A DNA stretch of 11,238 bases from Prevotellamassilia sp. (lineage in GTDB: Bacteria; Bacteroidota; Bacteroidia; Bacteroidales; Bacteroidaceae), in assembly GCA_018383375.1 (NCBI GenBank), contig JAHAWW010000126.1:1-11238 (forward strand). The letters are read 5' to 3'. The notes beneath the pieces are model-generated. The model saw only the letters and a program-made list of their open reading frames with translations, ran no database searches and was not told the DNA's origin. This document shows positions 1-6,158 of the stretch, one piece after another; the stretch's first letter is position 1, and every line of letters begins with the position of its first letter. The translations under genes were made by a program, and so were the position numbers.

Positions 1-72
1 CACAACCCTGCACAAACCCATCATAACATTTGCGCCAACATCACTTCTATACCCAAATTGTTGCCTTTTTCC

Positions 73-152
73 CAATCACACAATCACAGGCTTGTAACGC
101 ATTGAATATGTGATAATTGCTGTGATTGAACGCTTCAGTCACCTCAATCACA
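73..152. repeat. Cluster of CAATCACA octamers with an inverted pair
   Basis: The octamer CAATCACA occurs at 73-80, 81-88 (directly adjacent) and 145-152, and its complement TGTGATTG at 121-128. The 121-129 and 144-152 arms form a perfect 9-bp inverted repeat (TGTGATTGA / TCAATCACA) with a 14-nt loop. A related TGTGAT lies at 109-114, twelve bases before the one at 121. GATAATTG is repeated at 112-119 and 173-180. This arrangement would fit a regulator-binding cluster or a degenerate repeat, but no regulator can be named and no gene start is nearby. Confidence 0.5.
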
Positions 153-227
153 CTTTTCAACAACTGAAGGCAGATAATTGGGGGCTTTGGACTGGGGTTT
201 GCGAATAATCACCGCATTTGATGTCAC

Positions 228-440
228 TCAATAGGAGATAATCTCACGCCGAGAATGTTCAAATATGCCGGTCTTCAATGACAAGAAACGCTGACAATAA
301 TTTTCGGCCCGGCAAAAAAATTCGCCAAACGGCCACATTGACTCGATATGGCTTTTAGTCATTCCTCCCATAAGCCCCGCAGCTGCCGCAATAAGGACAG
401 AAGCTGCAGGCATAAGGACAGGAATGACTCGCAACGACAC
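228..440 (-). CDS. Doubtful small ORF, hydrophobic N-terminus
   Basis: This is a 70-codon open frame starting with GTG at 440; no ATG start gives a comparable product. Residues 5-27 are hydrophobic and built on a rough 7-residue repeat (VLMPAAS, VLIAAAA), which matches a 21-bp DNA repeat: ATAAGGACAG occurs at 391-400 and 412-421. The remainder contains two cysteines and basic residues. A TAnnTTTG box (508-501) and a strong hairpin (490-461) lie just upstream on the same strand, which is the only support for expression. Many Bacteroidales genomes carry tiny hydrophobic proteins, but I cannot match this one to a family. It may well be non-coding. Confidence 0.2.
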   Translation of the reverse strand: MSLRVIPVLMPAASVLIAAAAGLMGGMTKSHIESMWPFGEFFCRAENYCQRFLSLKTGIFEHSRREIISY

Positions 441-460
441 ATTTTAAGTCCTGATACACA

Positions 461-490
461 AGAAGGTAGCGCCAAAAGGCGCTACCTTCT
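461..490 (-). terminator. Perfect 13-bp hairpin; possible terminator of the amylase gene
   Basis: The arms AGAAGGTAGCGCC (461-473) and GGCGCTACCTTCT (478-490) are perfectly complementary around an AAAA loop (TTTT on the minus strand). The hairpin lies about 100 nt past the stop of the minus-strand amylase gene, so a terminator or transcript-end stabiliser is the simplest reading. No U-tract follows on either strand, which weakens the intrinsic-terminator call. The strand is assigned only because the amylase gene is the nearest gene that could need a terminator. Alternatively it is a 5' leader hairpin for the small ORF at 228-440. Confidence 0.5.
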
Positions 491-500
491 ACTCTATACT

Positions 501-508
501 CAAATTTA
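501..508 (-). promoter_or_regulatory. Possible -7 box before the 461-490 hairpin
   Basis: The minus strand reads TAAATTTG, a full match to the Bacteroidetes -7 consensus TAnnTTTG. Unlike the seven better-supported boxes in this window it is followed by A, not C, and no -33 TTTG lies at a suitable distance. A transcript starting here would enter the 461-490 hairpin almost at once and then the small ORF at 440. A chance match is quite possible. Confidence 0.25.
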
Positions 509-593
509 CCGATTTCTTGTTATCTGAAAAAAGACAAAAGCGGCCGCCGGCGCTGCAATGCCTTGACCGGGTCCGCGACGGCCTCACCACACG

Positions 594-2267
594 TCAGAGC
601 TTCAAGATGACCGCTCCCTGAGCCTTGACCGTGACGAAGGTGTGGGAGTCGGGTTTGATTTCGACCGTCTGGGTGATGCCGCTGAGCAGGTCGATGGCCG
701 AACGGATGCCGGGGCGCAACGACAGGAACTCAAAGGCGTGGCGGGGTATGCGGATGCCAACATTGGCGTCGTGGTCGTCGAAGTTGACCACGATGAGCAG
801 TTTCTCCTTGCCCTCAGCGCGGAAAAAGGCGAAATGGCGGTCGGGGTTAAAACCGCAGGCGCGGTCGTAGTTGGCATACATCAGGTCGTAGCTGATGCCT
901 TCGCGCAACGCAGCCGAGTCGTTTGATAGGCGCAACACGCGGCGGTAGGTGTTGTAGAGGTATTGCTCATCGGCCGTGAGGTCGGTCAGGCCCGACGTGA
1001 TTTTCTGCAAAGACTTCACACCCCAATAGTCGAAGATGGTGGTACGGCCGTCTTTGCCGCTGAAACCTTCGGCGTCCATTCCTTTTTCGCCCAACTCCTG
1101 TCCGGCATAGACCATAAAGGCGCTCTGACGCAGCAAGGCCGACACAATCAAGGCCGGCACAGCCCGACGTGGGTCACCGGCAAAAAAGTCGGAAGCGATG
1201 CGCTGCTCGTCGTGGTTTTCGAGGAAGTTGAGCATATGGGTGGAAATGTCGTCGGTGCTTTGCCAACAGCCGGTGATGCAAGCCGCTGAGGTGTGGCCGC
1301 CGACCACGCCGCGCAAGGTGTCGTAGAGGCCCACCTTGTCGTAGAGATAGTCAAAACCGCCGTGGTGGATATAGGAGCGGTATTCGCCGGGGTTGTAGAC
1401 TTCAGCAATGAAGAGCACGTCGGGATATTGCGCCTTGACCTTGGCAATGGCATAGTGCCAAAAATCGCAAGGCACCATCTCGGCCATGTCACATCTGAAC
1501 GCATCCACACCCTTGCCGGCCCAAAAGAGCAAGATGTCGGTCATTTTGAGCCAAGTGGAAGGAGTGGGAGAGAAGTGGGTGGAGCGTCCGCCGAGGTAGT
1601 CTACGCCGTAGTTGAGTTTGACGGTCTCATACCAGTCGTTGACAGAGGGGTAGGCGTCAAACTTGTCATTACCCGTGGCTTTGGCCGGATATTCGCGATA
1701 GGGGCCGAGGTCGCTGCGCTTGAGCGAAAAATCGTGGTGGAGCGTCTGACCGGTGATGTAATAAAAATTGTTTTGCGGGTCGAAGGCTTTATTGGGGTTG
1801 TCGTCTTCACCCAAGTCTTTCACACCGGCAGGTTTGGCGTCCGAGAAATATTGACGGGCCACGTGATTGGGCACAAAATCCATGATGAGTCCCAATCCGG
1901 CTTTGTGGGTGCGGCGCACGAGGGCTTCAAACTCTGCCATACGGTTTTCGGGACGGACGGCCAAGTCGGGGTCGATGTCGTAATAGTCTTTAATGGCATA
2001 GGGCGAACCGGCGCGTCCTTTGATGACGTCGGGATTATCGCGGCGAATGCCGTAGGCCGAATAGTCTGTCTCTGTGGCGTGTTCGAGCAAGCCCGTATAC
2101 CAGATGTGGGTGAAGCCATAGTCGTGGATGCGTGCCAGCTCGGCATCGGTGAAATCGTTCATTTTTCCCACGCCGTTTTCTTGGAGCGAGCCTCCGGGCG
2201 TATTGTGTGTCTGTTTGTTGCCATAAAGTCTTGGCAAGACCTGATAGATATTTATTTTCTTTTTCAT
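594..2267 (-). CDS. GH13 alpha-amylase family glycosidase, cytoplasmic
   Basis: This 557-aa protein should hydrolyse or rearrange alpha-1,4-glucans (starch, glycogen or imported maltodextrins). All four GH13 landmark regions are present: DFVPNH at 130-135; GVDAFRCD at 253-260, with D260 as the expected nucleophile; FIAEV at 286-290, with E289 as the acid/base; and FLENHD at 348-353, with D353 as the transition-state stabiliser. A beta-sandwich C-terminal domain is likely from about 460 on. There is no signal peptide, so the enzyme acts in the cytoplasm. The start at 2267 (MKKKINIYQV) is preferred over the ORF opening at 2384, because a -7 box (TATCTTTG, 2307-2300) lies inside that extension and the extra residues do not look like protein. 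The exact specificity (amylase, glucosidase or transglycosylase) cannot be read from the motifs. It is a separate transcription unit, with fabD ending upstream at a terminator. Confidence 0.9.
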   Translation of the reverse strand: MKKKINIYQVLPRLYGNKQTHNTPGGSLQENGVGKMNDFTDAELARIHDYGFTHIWYTGLLEHATETDYSAYGIRRDNPDVIKGRAGSPYAIKDYYDIDPDLAVRPENRMAEFEALVRRTHKAGLGLIMDFVPNHVARQYFSDAKPAGVKDLGEDDNPNKAFDPQNNFYYITGQTLHHDFSLKRSDLGPYREYPAKATGNDKFDAYPSVNDWYETVKLNYGVDYLGGRSTHFSPTPSTWLKMTDILLFWAGKGVDAFRCDMAEMVPCDFWHYAIAKVKAQYPDVLFIAEVYNPGEYRSYIHHGGFDYLYDKVGLYDTLRGVVGGHTSAACITGCWQSTDDISTHMLNFLENHDEQRIASDFFAGDPRRAVPALIVSALLRQSAFMVYAGQELGEKGMDAEGFSGKDGRTTIFDYWGVKSLQKITSGLTDLTADEQYLYNTYRRVLRLSNDSAALREGISYDLMYANYDRACGFNPDRHFAFFRAEGKEKLLIVVNFDDHDANVGIRIPRHAFEFLSLRPGIRSAIDLLSGITQTVEIKPDSHTFVTVKAQGAVILKL

Positions 2268-2299
2268 CTTATAGTGTTGTGCAGGATAATTTATATATG

Positions 2300-2307
2300 C
2301 AAAGATA
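2300..2307 (-). promoter_or_regulatory. -7 box of the amylase gene promoter
   Basis: The minus strand reads TATCTTTGC, matching TAnnTTTG, 33 nt before the chosen ATG at 2267. This leaves a short leader of roughly 25 nt. No convincing -33 TTTG is seen. The position decides against the longer upstream start. Confidence 0.55.
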
Positions 2308-2372
2308 GGCTTTTTAGCCGACTTAAGCCGGTCTATACGTTGTTTGTCTTGCTCCCTTCGGCTTGAAAGGTA

Positions 2373-2413
2373 TAAATAAAACAAACAGACGTGAGCGATT
2401 GGCCCACGTCTGT
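2373..2413 (-). terminator. Intrinsic terminator of fabD
   Basis: ACAGACGTG (2385-2393) pairs perfectly with CACGTCTGT (2405-2413), giving a 9-bp stem with an 11-nt loop. On the minus strand the stem is followed by TTGTTTTATTTATA, a broken U-tract. It lies about 30 nt after the fabD stop and before the amylase promoter, so it separates the two units. Confidence 0.75.
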
Positions 2414-2444
2414 ATAAAAAAGTATGGATGAAGCAAAATAATGT

Positions 2445-3347
2445 TTATGCGCCTACGCCGCTAATGGTGACGTCGGCATTGCCTTTGCAAATCTTGGCAA
2501 TCATGCCCTGGAGGGCTTTGCCGGGACCGCACTCAACGAAGTCGGTGGCACCGGCGGCTACCATATTGCCCACCTCTTTGGTCCAAAGCACACTGGCGGT
2601 GAGCTGCTTGATGAGGTTGGCCTTGATTTCTTCGGGCTCTGTGTGGGCCAAGCCGTCTACGTTCTGATAAACCGGACAGATGGGCTTCTGGAACTCGGTG
2701 ACGGCAATGGCGGCCTCAAGCTCTTCTTTGGCAGGCTGCATCAGAGGGCTGTGGAAGGCTCCACCTACGGGCAAAACCAATGCACGCTTTGCACCGGCTG
2801 CTTTGAGGGCCTCGCAAGCGGCGTCGATGCCGGCTTTCGTACCACTGATGACGAGCTGACCGGGACAGTTATAGTTGGCGGGTACGACAATTTCGCCCGT
2901 TTCATCGGTCACTTTCTGACAAACGGCTTCAATCTGCTCGTCGGGCAGGGCAATGATGGCTGCCATCGTACCGGGAACGGCTTCGCAAGCTTTCTGCATG
3001 GCAAAGGCACGGGCGGCAACGAGTTTCAAACCGTCTTCAAAGCTCAAGCAACGGGTGGCCGTCAAGGCTGAGAGTTCACCAAGAGAGTGACCGGCGGCCA
3101 TCTCGGGAGCAAAATCGGCACCGAGGCAGAGGGCGCTGATGACGCTGTGGAGGAATACGGCGGGCTGAGTCACCTTGGTCTGCTTGAGGGCCTCGTCTGT
3201 ACCGTTGAACATGATTTCGGTAATGTCGAAACCGAGCACTTTATTGGCCAGGTCAAAGTGTTGCTTGGCAATGGGATACTTTTCATAAAGGTCTTTGCCC
3301 ATTCCTACGAACTGGGAACCTTGGCCGGGGAATACGAATGCTTTCAT
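2445..3347 (-). CDS. fabD: Malonyl-CoA:ACP transacylase FabD
   Basis: FabD moves the malonyl group from CoA to acyl carrier protein, supplying the extender unit for type II fatty acid synthesis in the cytoplasm. The 300-aa length is typical. Residues 7-12 are PGQGSQ, which opens the family. The nucleophile elbow GHSLGE (86-91) gives catalytic S88, R113 sits in the expected arginine position (AARAF), and GAFHSPLM (196-203) supplies catalytic H199. The NYNCPGQ segment (158-164) is also typical. The ATG at 3347 begins directly with the conserved MKAFVFPGQGSQ, so the start is secure. It lies 54 bp after thiD on the same strand but has its own -7 box overlapping the thiD stop, and a terminator downstream. 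No other fab genes are adjacent, so this is not a fatty-acid cluster. Confidence 0.97.
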   Translation of the reverse strand: MKAFVFPGQGSQFVGMGKDLYEKYPIAKQHFDLANKVLGFDITEIMFNGTDEALKQTKVTQPAVFLHSVISALCLGADFAPEMAAGHSLGELSALTATRCLSFEDGLKLVAARAFAMQKACEAVPGTMAAIIALPDEQIEAVCQKVTDETGEIVVPANYNCPGQLVISGTKAGIDAACEALKAAGAKRALVLPVGGAFHSPLMQPAKEELEAAIAVTEFQKPICPVYQNVDGLAHTEPEEIKANLIKQLTASVLWTKEVGNMVAAGATDFVECGPGKALQGMIAKICKGNADVTISGVGA

Positions 3348-3393
3348 TATCTTTTGTTGAATTTTAGGGTGTTTCGTCGTTTGTGAACGCTTG

Positions 3394-3401
3394 CAAAATT
3401 A
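3394..3401 (-). promoter_or_regulatory. -7 box of the fabD promoter
   Basis: The minus strand reads TAATTTTGC, a full TAnnTTTG match, beginning one base after the thiD stop codon and 47 nt before the fabD ATG. Any -33 element would lie inside the thiD coding end, and none is clear. Confidence 0.6.
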
Positions 3402-4208
3402 CTAAATCTTTTGCTTTCGGAGTGGGAGCGGGGCGAAAAAGTGGTTCATGCCGCCATGACCTTGCCCCAGAGAGACATCGCGGCCTTGGGTCAGGGCTTG
3501 GCTCACATATTGTTTGGCCAAAGAGACACTCGTGGGCAGGTCTTGACCTCCGGCAACATAGGCGGCAATGGCAGAAGAGAGCGTGCAACCGGTGCCGTGG
3601 TCGTTGGGGGTGTCGATGCGTTGCCCCTCGAAGGTGGTGAGGGTAGTGGCGGTGACGAGCAGGTCGGTGGGTTGACCTTGGGCATGGCCGCCTTTGACGA
3701 GTACGGCCGGCACGCGAAAGCTACTGATGATTTCACGAGCGGCTTCTACAAGGTCTGTCTTGTCGCTCAGGCATCGGAGTTCGTCGAGATTGGGGGTGAC
3801 GAGGCTGACAAGAGGAAGCAGTTCGCGACACATGGTCTCAATGGCGGCCGCGTCGATAAGGGGATGACCCGAACTGGAACGAATGATGGGGTCGAGCACG
3901 ACAAAAGGCACGGGATGCGCCCTCAGACAGTCGGCAATATGGCTGATGATTTCGGCATTGGGCGTCATACCGATTTTCACGGCCCGAGGCGAGAGGTCGG
4001 TCAAGACGGCCAACATCTGGTCTCTCACAAGTGGGCCGTCGACGGGCACCGACTGCGTGACGCCGCAGGTGTTTTGTACGGTGATGGCGGTGATGGCCGT
4101 CGTGCCATAGCACCCCAAAGCCGAAAAGGTTTTCAAATCGGCTTGAATGCCTGCGCCGCCCGACGGGTCTGAACCGGCCACAGATAGACATATATTATAA
4201 TGTGTCAT
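3402..4208 (-). CDS. thiD: Hydroxymethylpyrimidine/phosphomethylpyrimidine kinase ThiD
   Basis: ThiD phosphorylates HMP and HMP-phosphate to HMP-pyrophosphate, the pyrimidine half of thiamin. The 268-aa product has the ribokinase-like signature AGSDPSGGAGIQADLKTF (11-28), KIGM at 78-81, TPNLDEL (138-144) and VKGGH (171-175). The anion-hole motif DHGTGC is at 203-208, with C208 the expected catalytic-site cysteine. The tail GHGGMNHFF (250-258) is the usual ThiD ending. The open frame extends upstream to 4331, but that part overlaps the tRNA-Tyr gene and its terminator. The ATG at 4208 aligns with family N-termini. No TPP riboswitch or other thiamin gene is visible nearby, so it appears to be a stand-alone salvage or biosynthesis gene. 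Confidence 0.95.
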   Translation of the reverse strand: MTHYNICLSVAGSDPSGGAGIQADLKTFSALGCYGTTAITAITVQNTCGVTQSVPVDGPLVRDQMLAVLTDLSPRAVKIGMTPNAEIISHIADCLRAHPVPFVVLDPIIRSSSGHPLIDAAAIETMCRELLPLVSLVTPNLDELRCLSDKTDLVEAAREIISSFRVPAVLVKGGHAQGQPTDLLVTATTLTTFEGQRIDTPNDHGTGCTLSSAIAAYVAGGQDLPTSVSLAKQYVSQALTQGRDVSLGQGHGGMNHFFAPLPLRKQKI

Positions 4209-4246
4209 GAAAGTGATTTTTTGCGATGAAATCAGATAAAAACAAA

Positions 4247-4255
4247 GCGAATGTA
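4247..4255 (-). promoter_or_regulatory. Weak -7 candidate for thiD
   Basis: The minus strand reads TACATTCGC, one mismatch from TAnnTTTGC, about 39 nt before the thiD ATG. It overlaps the U-rich tail of the tRNA-Tyr terminator. It is the best candidate in the short thiD leader. Read-through from the tRNA unit is the alternative. Confidence 0.25.
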
Positions 4256-4299
4256 TAAAAACACAGAGCGTCAAAAGACTTAAATCTCTTGACGCTCTG
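4254..4299 (-). terminator. Intrinsic terminator after tRNA-Tyr
   Basis: The arms CAGAGCGTCAA (4264-4274) and TTGACGCTCTG (4289-4299) form a perfect 11-bp stem, with an inner AGA/TCT pairing possible. On the minus strand TGTTTTTATA follows the stem. It starts 5 nt after the tRNA CCA end and likely also ends transcripts coming from ribH. Confidence 0.85.
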
Positions 4300-4304
4300 A
4301 ATGT

Positions 4305-4390
4305 TGGTGGGCAAAGATGGATTCGAACCACCGAAGGCGTAAGCCAGCAGATTTACAGTCTGCCCCATTTGGCCACTCTGGTATTTGCCC
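4305..4390 (-). tRNA. tRNA-Tyr (anticodon GUA)
   Basis: The minus strand begins GGGCAAATACCAGAGTGGCC and ends TTTGCCCACCA. The 7-bp acceptor stem GGGCAAA/TTTGCCC (4384-4390 with 4309-4315) is perfect, the discriminator is A, and CCA is encoded (4305-4307). The anticodon loop reads CTGTAAATC, giving GUA. A long variable arm (class II) and a T-loop GGTTCGAATCC are present, as expected for bacterial tRNA-Tyr. The gene has its own -7 box at 4417-4410 and a strong terminator immediately after it. Confidence 0.97.
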
Positions 4391-4409
4391 ATCCCTTTCG
4401 GTTATAGTG

Positions 4410-4417
4410 CAAAATTA
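4410..4417 (-). promoter_or_regulatory. -7 box of the tRNA-Tyr promoter
   Basis: The minus strand reads TAATTTTGC, a full TAnnTTTG match, 20 nt before the first tRNA base and only 5 nt past the ribH stop codon. It implies a very short 5' leader of roughly 10-14 nt, to be removed by RNase P. Confidence 0.65.
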
Positions 4418-4421
4418 CAGA

Positions 4422-4913
4422 TTACTTCTGTAACTGCCAAGCGTAGTCTATCATTTTTATCGCCGTGATGGCAAATTCGTCGCCTTTATTGCCGAGGGTG
4501 CCGCCGGCTCTTTCTTCGGCCTGCTGGTGGTTGTTGACGGTCAAGACACCAAAAACAACGGGAATGCTACCAGTGGTGTTGAGCTGGGCAATGCCCTGGG
4601 TGGCGGCTTGACAGATGTAGTCGAAATGGGGCGTATCGCCCTTGATGACGCAACCGATGACGATAATGGCGTCGACATACCCGTGTTTGGCCAATTGGGC
4701 GGCACCAAAGATGAGTTCGAAGCTGCCCGGCACGCGACTAATGGTGATGTTGCAGTCGTCTACGCCGTGGGCGTGGAGGGTGTTGACGGCTCCTTCGAGG
4801 AGTTTGTCTGTGATGTCGTTGTTCCATTCAGTCACCACTATGCCAAAGCGCATATTGGTGGTGTCGGGCACGGCCTCAGACTGGCTTATGAAACTGAATT
4901 GTTGTGTAGACAT
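4422..4913 (-). CDS. ribH: 6,7-dimethyl-8-ribityllumazine synthase RibH
   Basis: RibH condenses 5-amino-6-ribitylaminouracil with dihydroxybutanone phosphate, the penultimate step of riboflavin synthesis; the family forms pentameric or icosahedral assemblies in the cytoplasm. The 163-aa product has the substrate-binding segment VPGSFEL (61-67), and the family block IVIGCVIKGDTPHFDYIC (84-101) contains the catalytic-site H96. The NNDITDKLLEGA segment (31-42) is also typical. MSTQQFSF at 4913 is preferred. The frame opens 12 codons earlier at 4949, inside a G+C-rich hairpin, with no added similarity. There is no own promoter: it lies 57 bp behind the TPR gene and is probably co-transcribed with it. 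No FMN riboswitch and no other rib gene is visible, so the pathway is dispersed in this genome. Confidence 0.96.
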   Translation of the reverse strand: MSTQQFSFISQSEAVPDTTNMRFGIVVTEWNNDITDKLLEGAVNTLHAHGVDDCNITISRVPGSFELIFGAAQLAKHGYVDAIIVIGCVIKGDTPHFDYICQAATQGIAQLNTTGSIPVVFGVLTVNNHQQAEERAGGTLGNKGDEFAITAIKMIDYAWQLQK

Positions 4914-4923
4914 AACAAAGGCA

Positions 4924-4960
4924 ATCCCCGACGCCGACGGCAGAGCCACAGCGCGGGGAT
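4924..4960 (-). other. Hairpin in the TPR-ribH spacer
   Basis: ATCCCCG (4924-4930) and CGGGGAT (4954-4960) are perfectly complementary, with a G+C-rich 23-nt loop. The hairpin fills most of the 57-bp spacer and ends just before the ribH start. No U-tract follows, so it is more likely an mRNA processing, stability or attenuation element than a terminator. It is far too small to be an FMN riboswitch. Confidence 0.4.
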
Positions 4961-4970
4961 GTGTCGTTAA

Positions 4971-5810
4971 TTATTTTGTGCGCTCGATATACTTGTCAAC
5001 TTCAGAGTCGAGCATACCCTGCTGCGACAGGCCGAAGGTGGGGTATTTCTCTTTGATTTCCACGTAGAGGGCGTGGGCATCTTCTTTTTTCTTTTGGCTT
5101 TCGAGCAATTTGCCGGCTTCGATGAGATAGAGGGGCGAAAGGCTGGCATTGTCGGCTTCAGAGGCGGCATCTTTGTAGGCCTCGATGGCTTTGTCTATCT
5201 GCTTGTCGCTGACATAGCAGCTGGCGAGAGTGGCGAGTGCCTGAGGCGAAACGCCGAGATCGCCTTTGGGCGAGAAGTCTTCGAGATATTTGATGGCTTC
5301 TTTCACATTACCCATCATATAATAGGTCACGCCGGCGAGGTAGTTGGCCATATTGCCGGCATTGCCACCACCGTTGGCAAGTTTGATGAGACCGGGATAT
5401 TGGGCCTGGCCTTTAAGCACTTGGTTGAACAAATCGTCCACCTGTTTTTTGGCATTGGCGCGATAGTCGGCCACTTGCTTCTTGGCAGAGTCGGCATTGG
5501 TGGTGGTAATCATGCCGCCCATACGCATTTGCTGCTCAATAAGTGAGTCGGGAGCTGCAACCACCTGCAGATATTGCTGTTGCATCTGGCGGGCATTGTT
5601 GAGCTTTGTGATGGCCTCGGTGATTTGAGTCTGTGCCTTTTCGTCGGCCGGACCGGAAACGAAGTTCTTGTAAGCGTAGACACCACCTACAATCAGCAGC
5701 ACGACAATGGCAATGATGCCGACGCGCTTAGCTTTTGGGTTTTTCAGAAGATTTTTTGCGCCCGCCAATTGGTCTACGGGCTGTTCTTTAGTCACTTTCT
5801 TTTGGCTCAT
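4971..5810 (-). CDS. Membrane-anchored tetratricopeptide-repeat protein
   Basis: The 279-aa product has a short lysine-rich cytoplasmic N-terminus (1-29), a single hydrophobic segment (about 30-48, GIIAIVVLLIVGGVYAY) without a cleavage site, and a soluble remainder predicted to face the periplasm. Helical TPR-like pairs are visible at about 154-180 (ANYLAGVTYYMMGNVKEAIKYLEDF), 188-218 and 226-256. The layout (N-terminal anchor plus C-terminal TPR) resembles YfgM/TPR_21 proteins, which in E. coli are ancillary to the Sec translocon, but that is an analogy of architecture and not a demonstrated function. The start at 5810 (MSQKKVTKEQ) is preferred over 5867, because the -7 box at 5872-5865 overlaps the start of the longer frame. 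The gene heads the unit that includes ribH and is divergent from recF. Confidence 0.8.
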   Translation of the reverse strand: MSQKKVTKEQPVDQLAGAKNLLKNPKAKRVGIIAIVVLLIVGGVYAYKNFVSGPADEKAQTQITEAITKLNNARQMQQQYLQVVAAPDSLIEQQMRMGGMITTTNADSAKKQVADYRANAKKQVDDLFNQVLKGQAQYPGLIKLANGGGNAGNMANYLAGVTYYMMGNVKEAIKYLEDFSPKGDLGVSPQALATLASCYVSDKQIDKAIEAYKDAASEADNASLSPLYLIEAGKLLESQKKKEDAHALYVEIKEKYPTFGLSQQGMLDSEVDKYIERTK

Positions 5811-5864
5811 AATATGGTTTTGTTTTTGATTTTCAATCGAAACGAAGTTTAGGCTTAATCGGCG

Positions 5865-5872
5865 CAAAATTA
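5865..5872 (-). promoter_or_regulatory. -7 box of the TPR-ribH promoter
   Basis: The minus strand reads TAATTTTGC, a full TAnnTTTG match, 55 nt before the ATG at 5810. It supports the shorter TPR start and a leader of about 45-50 nt. No clear -33 element is seen. Confidence 0.6.
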
Positions 5873-6120
5873 AGCTTTTTCTTGCTTGTGGTGAAATATT
5901 CAGCCTGTTTTTTTGAACGTTGCACGCTTTAAGGAGTAAATAATCAACTTATAGAGTCTACGAAACGAATTAATCTAAAAACGGCGCACTCCTAATAATG
6001 AACAGCAAATCAGAGCGATTACAATACTCATTGGGTTTGATATTTCCAATGGGCGTATGTCCTTGAAGCATCCGGTTGATACAATGAAGCGGTTCGTCGA
6101 CACAAATCAGCAGATTTTTG

Positions 6121-6128
6121 TATTTTTG
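6121..6128 (+). promoter_or_regulatory. -7 box of the recF promoter
   Basis: The plus strand reads TATTTTTGC, a full TAnnTTTG match, 31 nt before the recF ATG at 6159. It fixes the start downstream of the earlier in-frame ATG at 6057 and implies a leader of about 25 nt. Confidence 0.6.
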
Positions 6129-6158
6129 CACTTGTTTCGTTTACACACCCTTAATTAT

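Larger units (their letters stand above)
1..593. other. Left flank without a confident gene
   Basis: I see no recognisable protein or RNA gene in this stretch. Short open frames run in from the left edge (one on the plus strand closes at about 105), but they resemble nothing I know. The stretch contains the CAATCACA repeat cluster (73-152), a doubtful minus-strand ORF (228-440), a perfect hairpin (461-490) and one isolated TAnnTTTG box on the minus strand (501-508). It is visibly more AT-rich than the adjoining amylase gene. The left neighbour gene lies outside the window. Confidence 0.6.
5811..6158. other. Divergent intergenic region between the TPR gene and recF
   Basis: These 348 bp carry no recognisable gene. 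The left end holds the -7 box for the minus-strand TPR gene (5872-5865), and the right end holds the -7 box for recF (6121-6128). Between them (about 5880-6115) is AT-rich sequence with a short inverted AGGAGT/ACTCCT pair (5932-5937 and 5988-5993), too far apart and too short to call a structure. The recF frame stays open back to 6057, but that extension is interrupted by the promoter. A small RNA cannot be excluded from sequence alone. Confidence 0.5.

Noticed and set aside
1293..2366. A 357-codon open frame on the plus strand
   Set aside because: It lies wholly opposite the GH13 amylase gene, which has all catalytic motifs. It is a shadow of biased codon use, with no recognisable domain.
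2268..2384. A longer start for the amylase gene at 2384
   Set aside because: The added 39 residues cover a -7 box and run up to the fabD terminator stem. The MKKKINIYQV start fits better.
3411..4172. A 253-codon open frame on the plus strand
   Set aside because: It is antisense to thiD, whose motifs and length are complete; the frame has no family features.
4209..4331. A longer start for thiD at 4331
   Set aside because: The extension overlaps the tRNA-Tyr gene and its terminator, and ThiD family proteins begin near MTHYNICLSVAGSDPSGG.
4914..4970. FMN riboswitch before ribH
   Set aside because: The spacer is only 57 nt with one small hairpin, whereas the FMN aptamer is much larger with conserved multi-stem elements that are not present.
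6057..6158. A longer start for recF at 6057
   Set aside because: The 34 extra residues span the -7 box at 6121-6128, and RecF proteins begin at the MFLKSLHIVNYRN segment.
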